This document shows positions 6,411 through 9,004 of a DNA stretch of 9,004 nt, in pieces. The notes beneath the pieces were generated by a model. That model had not been told where the DNA came from. It did not search any database and worked only from the letters and a program-made list of their open reading frames with translations. The stretch spans positions 1 to 9,004 of the forward strand of contig JAHDDM010000036.1 of assembly GCA_020629355.1 (NCBI GenBank). The letters run 5' to 3'. Both the position numbers and the translations under genes were made by a program. Numbering within the stretch: position 1 is the stretch's first letter; each line of letters opens with the position of its first letter. Origin of the DNA: Rhodospirillaceae bacterium (GTDB lineage: Bacteria; Pseudomonadota; Alphaproteobacteria; JABSOH01).

Positions 6411-7532
6411 TTATGATGTTGCGGCAATGTTTTCGACCTCTTGACCAATGCCAAGATATTCTCGTTCTGCCTTCGAGATTAAACGTGCGACAAAGGAATC
6501 AACGCGCTCGTCACCAATGAATTCTTCAGGAATGACCGTGGCGACATTCATTTCCTCGTTGGCCTGTAAAACCCGACCTGTTAAATCAACATCCCAAAAC
6601 TCCAAACGCTCGCCTTCAAGATTCAGCACCGAAAAACGCAAATAGGGCAAACGGCGTTCCGCACCAGAGAAATTGCGCACCTTGGTGCGGATATTGAATT
6701 CGTATTGCGTCCGTTCACCAGGGACTTTGATATCTTTACGTTCAATATCTGTAATCCGAACATTCAGCCCATCAACGGGTGATACGGGAATCCCAACAGC
6801 GTGATAGGGCCCCGCTGCAAGCGGGTTGGCCTGCACAATATCATCGCGGTTGACATAGAAATATCCCACACTACCGATATAGATGAATGTCAGGAACATG
6901 ATGCTAAAAAACAATGGTGCGATTGAAAATTGTCCCCAGCGGACGGGGTTGACCAGCATCAGTATTTTGCCAATGAAGCCTTTTGGTGTGGCTGGCAGGG
7001 TGTTCTTTTTGGATTTTCTTGCAGGTTTTTGTTTCGATTTCTTCGCTCCAGGCTCAAGGTTTGTGGCCTCTGTTCTTCCAGCGAGTGCTGTTTCTTCTGC
7101 TTCAAGGCGTGCGGATTCTGCTTCTTGTTCTAAACGCGCTATCTCTTGTTCTGCTTGCTCTTGCGCTTCCTGTTCTGCCAGTTCTTTAGCCTCTCGCTCT
7201 GCTTGTTCTCGCGCATCATTGCGGGCTTTCTCCTCGGCTTCTCGCGCCGCCTGTTCTTTGGCCTGTTGCTCGCGCACCTTGCGAATCTCGGCTTCAATAG
7301 CCTGTTTCTCTTTCTCCTGCTCTATGCGCCGAAGCTCGCGTGCAGGACCGCGTAGTTCCTCCCAAACAGGAATATCCAGATACTCATCCCAAGTCTGCTC
7401 GCACGAAGGACAATGGAACTGATGCTTGAAGCTATCGGCAAAATGCATGATCGAGACATGATAACCACTTGAGCAATGATCACACACAACGTCTATTGTG
7501 TCGGGATAATGGGAATTTTCCGCTTGAGTCAT
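6411..7532 (-). CDS. Zinc-ribbon, coiled-coil, single-pass membrane protein (MJ0042/DUF3426-like)
   Basis: A 373-residue protein of unknown function. An N-terminal zinc ribbon has two CxxC pairs, Cys17/Cys20 and Cys41/Cys44, as in the MJ0042 zinc-finger family of alphaproteobacteria. Residues about 58-155 are a charged segment very rich in Glu, Ala, Gln and Arg, almost certainly a long coiled coil. A Lys-rich linker (163-176) precedes one membrane helix (about 203-227), and the C-terminal 145 residues resemble the DUF3426 domain, probably extracytoplasmic. The likely topology is cytoplasmic ribbon and coil with a periplasmic C-terminal domain. It is the first gene of the minus-strand run into pgsA and diverges from the DUF218 gene. 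The ATG lacks a recognisable Shine-Dalgarno sequence. The name is descriptive and the role is unknown. Confidence 0.85.
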   Translation of the reverse strand: MTQAENSHYPDTIDVVCDHCSSGYHVSIMHFADSFKHQFHCPSCEQTWDEYLDIPVWEELRGPARELRRIEQEKEKQAIEAEIRKVREQQAKEQAAREAEEKARNDAREQAEREAKELAEQEAQEQAEQEIARLEQEAESARLEAEETALAGRTEATNLEPGAKKSKQKPARKSKKNTLPATPKGFIGKILMLVNPVRWGQFSIAPLFFSIMFLTFIYIGSVGYFYVNRDDIVQANPLAAGPYHAVGIPVSPVDGLNVRITDIERKDIKVPGERTQYEFNIRTKVRNFSGAERRLPYLRFSVLNLEGERLEFWDVDLTGRVLQANEEMNVATVIPEEFIGDERVDSFVARLISKAEREYLGIGQEVENIAATS

Positions 7533-7642
7533 GGTGGCAAAATCATTGTGGATGGTCTATTGAACCAAGAAATACTAGAGACTCCCAAATGTTGCAATCT
7601 GTTTTGCCATCTAAATGATGACCGTTTTCGTTTTTGAGTAGG
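7533..7642. promoter_or_regulatory. Divergent promoter region with inverted repeat
   Basis: The 110 bp between the divergent zinc-ribbon and DUF218 genes must hold both promoters, though no convincing -35/-10 pair was found. Near its two sides tggcaaaa (7535-7542) and ttttgcca (7602-7609) are perfect inverted repeats, extended inward by attg (7545-7548) and caat (7595-7598) with a one-base offset. The long spacing (46 nt between the inner arms) would suit a pair of operator half-sites better than a hairpin. Function is inferred from position only. Confidence 0.35.
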
Positions 7643-8242
7643 ATGATGAATATATCGCGCCTCTTTTTGTTGATCATGGGAGCTGCACTGTTGTGGAGTG
7701 CAGCCCTGTTCGGCTATGTCGCCTATATTGAACAGCTTGATACGGATGGTAGGGTGGCCATGCAGCGTCATGCAAATCACAGCATCGTCGTCTTGACAGG
7801 CGGAGACCAACGTATTGCGGCGGGTCTTGAGCTGCTGCAAGATGGGGTTGCGCCGAAACTGTTTATTTCTGGTGTTGGTGAAGGGGTTCGGTTGCAGGAT
7901 GTTCTGCCAGAACTGTCTGTAGATACAGCAAAGCGCATATTCCTTGGGCGTGAAGCGCGTGATACTCTAGGCAATGCCCACGAGGTTGCCGCGTGGCTTG
8001 CGGAGACTCGTGGCAAAGCCCAAAGTCCACGGGTGGTGCTGGTGAGTGCACATTATCACCTACCGCGCGCGCTGTGGCATTTTACCTCGCGTATGCCCGA
8101 AGTGACCTGGATTCCTTATGCCGCACATCCTGAAGCCTTGCCTCTGGAAAACTGGTATGGTTCTCTCTTGGGTTGGCGGTTGCTCAGCAGTGAATTGGCA
8201 AAGTTCCTAGGCTCAAAATTTATGCAGGTATTCTATAACTAG
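7643..8242 (+). CDS. DUF218 (YdcF/SanA/ElyC-like) membrane-anchored protein
   Basis: A 199-residue DUF218 protein. Members such as ElyC and SanA are envelope proteins linked to peptidoglycan or lipid-carrier metabolism, but the biochemical activity is not settled. One N-terminal membrane helix (about 7-28) is followed by the family blocks VVLTGGDQR (49-57), ISGVGEG (75-81), EARDTLGNAHEV (104-115) and VLVSAHYHLPRA (132-143). TTG at 7634 opens the same frame, but ATG 7643 or ATG 7646, behind GAGTAGG, is more likely. In alphaproteobacteria this gene usually follows ftsE-ftsX and precedes plsC; here plsC follows but ftsEX is absent. The last two codons and the stop lie inside a long palindrome (8234-8275), so the original C-terminus may have been altered. 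Confidence 0.88.
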   Translation: MMNISRLFLLIMGAALLWSAALFGYVAYIEQLDTDGRVAMQRHANHSIVVLTGGDQRIAAGLELLQDGVAPKLFISGVGEGVRLQDVLPELSVDTAKRIFLGREARDTLGNAHEVAAWLAETRGKAQSPRVVLVSAHYHLPRALWHFTSRMPEVTWIPYAAHPEALPLENWYGSLLGWRLLSSELAKFLGSKFMQVFYN

Positions 8243-8275
8243 TTCTGTATAATATGATATACAGAACTAGTTATA
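8234..8275. repeat. Perfect palindrome D overlapping the DUF218 stop codon
   Basis: Arms tataactagttctgtat (8234-8250) and atacagaactagttata (8259-8275) are a perfect 17-nt inverted repeat. One more A-T pair (8251/8258) gives 18 bp with a 6-nt loop. The DUF218 TAG (8240-8242) is inside the left arm. The arm sequence differs from the tatagcctatgtcatat family but has the same arm length, near-identical loop size and TATA...TAT ends. It could also act as a terminator, but the stem is AT-rich and no T-run follows. Confidence 0.85.
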
Positions 8276-8400
8276 ACCCTTTATCGCTCACGCCTGTTGG
8301 CCTTACGGCCTAGGCTCCGCGGGGGCGCCACATAATTTATCCCTGTCGCGGTAGAACCGCTCCTCGCCTCTTATACGCGACGGTCGCGCACTTGCGCTCC
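8276..8400. other. GC-rich structured intergenic core between two palindromes
   Basis: These 125 bp have about 62% GC by hand count, well above the AT-rich arms on both sides. No coding frame is convincing on either strand. The segment holds several small hairpins: ggcc/ggcc (8299-8302 with 8307-8310), gcggt/accgc (8348-8352 with 8356-8360), cgcga/tcgcg (8376-8380 with 8384-8388) and gcgc/gcgc (8386-8389 with 8394-8397). The 8-bp palindromes and repeated gctcc words add to the structured look. It could be the body of a small non-autonomous mobile element or a structured RNA; neither is shown. Confidence 0.5.
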
Positions 8401-8443
8401 TATAGCCTATGTCATATGATCATTTTATATGACATAGGCTATA
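8401..8443. repeat. Perfect palindrome E just upstream of plsC
   Basis: Arms tatagcctatgtcatat (8401-8417) and atatgacataggctata (8427-8443) are perfectly complementary over 17 nt around a 9-nt loop (8418-8426). The loop and right arm are shared, in inverted orientation, with 1243-1272 near the deiminase gene. The palindrome ends five bases before the plsC ATG, and the only AGG near that start lies inside the right arm. Confidence 0.9.
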
Positions 8444-8448
8444 TCCTA

Positions 8449-9004
8449 ATGAAACCGATCAATCTTTTACGCTGCCTGGCTTTTGATGCTTTGTTTTACT
8501 CTATGACTACGGTCATCACCATCTTAGGTGCACCTTCTTTGCTCAGCTATCGTTCCGCGCGTTGGATTTCGGACTTTTATATCGTTTTGGTGATGTTTCT
8601 GGTGCGCAATGTTTTAGGCATTCGTTGCGATTTTCGCCCTCAACGCCCCGATTCGCACAGTCGAGGGCGGATATTGGCAGTGAAGCACCAATCGGCATGG
8701 GAAACACTGGCCTTGCGTTACTATTATCCAGACGCGGTTGGTGTTGCAAAGCAGGTTTTGTTCTGGTCTCCGTTCGGCTGGTATTTGCGCCGACTTGGCT
8801 TTATCCCGATCAATCGCTCTGGCGGTGCGAAGGCTCTGCAAGGCATGATGCGTACTGTGCAGCAACGGCTGGATAGCGGTATTGATGTGATTATCTATCC
8901 TGAAGGGACACGCCGTGCGGTTGATGCACCGCCGCGATATAAATCAGGCATCTATGGCCTGTATCGGTATTGCCGCGCCGAGGTCTTGCCCATTGCGCAT
9001 AATT
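8449..9004 (+). CDS. plsC: 1-acyl-sn-glycerol-3-phosphate acyltransferase (3' end outside window)
   Basis: The first 185 residues of a PlsC-type acyltransferase, which acylates lysophosphatidic acid to phosphatidic acid at the inner membrane. The frame is open from ATG 8449 to the window edge. The N-terminus is hydrophobic. Motif I is KHQSAWET with His80 and Glu85, the HX4E form common in alphaproteobacterial PlsC in place of HX4D. WSPFGWYLRRLGFIPINRSG (106-125) holds motifs II and III, and YPEGTRR (150-156) is the glycerol-phosphate-binding motif. The truncation is only the end of the window. No Shine-Dalgarno sequence is free upstream: the preceding bases belong to palindrome E. It follows the DUF218 gene, its usual neighbour. 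Confidence 0.95.
   Translation, partial: MKPINLLRCLAFDALFYSMTTVITILGAPSLLSYRSARWISDFYIVLVMFLVRNVLGIRCDFRPQRPDSHSRGRILAVKHQSAWETLALRYYYPDAVGVAKQVLFWSPFGWYLRRLGFIPINRSGGAKALQGMMRTVQQRLDSGIDVIIYPEGTRRAVDAPPRYKSGIYGLYRYCRAEVLPIAHN

Noticed and set aside
6883..7422. Plus-strand Ser/Cys/Ala-rich open frame opposite the zinc-ribbon gene
   Set aside because: It is the complement of the Glu/Ala-rich coiled-coil codons, which automatically gives a Ser/Ala/Cys-rich antisense translation.
8276..8400. ColE1-like origin fragment or integron attC site
   Set aside because: A short aggctccgc word resembles a plasmid-origin stretch, but the surrounding sequence does not match, and the core and inverse-core sites of attC are absent.
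8543..8876. Open frames on both strands across 8543-8876
   Set aside because: The PlsC frame starting at 8449 carries all the family motifs over this stretch; the other frames are shadows.

Overview
The window looks like chromosomal DNA from an alphaproteobacterium of moderate GC content. The evidence is the alphaproteobacterial style of ribosomal protein S1 (ending in an SADSGATLG motif before a charged tail), a PlsC with the KHQSAWET form of its active site, and a zinc-ribbon/coiled-coil membrane protein divergent from a DUF218 gene that precedes plsC. A marine lineage is possible, but the sequence alone does not settle the genus.

Layout: positions 59-7532 are almost entirely minus-strand genes. 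Read in the direction of transcription they are: zinc-ribbon membrane protein (7532-6411), pgsA (6394-5792), mobB (5808-5281), moeA (5281-4064), moaD (4051-3800), moaE (3798-3334), rpsA (3233-1386) and, after a 229-bp repeat-rich gap, a Tat-exported agmatine/peptidylarginine deiminase (1156-59). The last meets the tail of a plus-strand reading frame tail to tail. From 7643 onward genes run on the plus strand: a DUF218 membrane protein (7643-8242), a 206-bp structured intergenic region, and plsC, which runs off the right end.

Functions: mobB, moeA, moaD and moaE form a tight molybdenum-cofactor cassette. MoaD/MoaE make molybdopterin, MoeA inserts molybdate, and MobB helps with the guanine dinucleotide form. 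The cassette sits between a phospholipid gene (pgsA) and the translation gene rpsA. PgsA and PlsC are both phospholipid synthesis enzymes, on opposite sides of the divergent intergenic region.

The least ordinary part is non-coding. Two intergenic regions about 7 kb apart carry the same family of long AT-rich palindromes (17-18 nt arms, 6-9 nt loops), with one stretch of 30 nt identical in inverted orientation. At the first locus the units are chained and share arms. At the second, two palindromes bracket a GC-rich (about 62%) core of small hairpins; the left one contains the DUF218 stop codon and the right one ends 5 nt before the plsC start. This looks like a dispersed palindromic, possibly mobile, repeat family that may also shape expression of the neighbouring genes. 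No CRISPR array, tRNA, rRNA, transposase or phage gene was seen.
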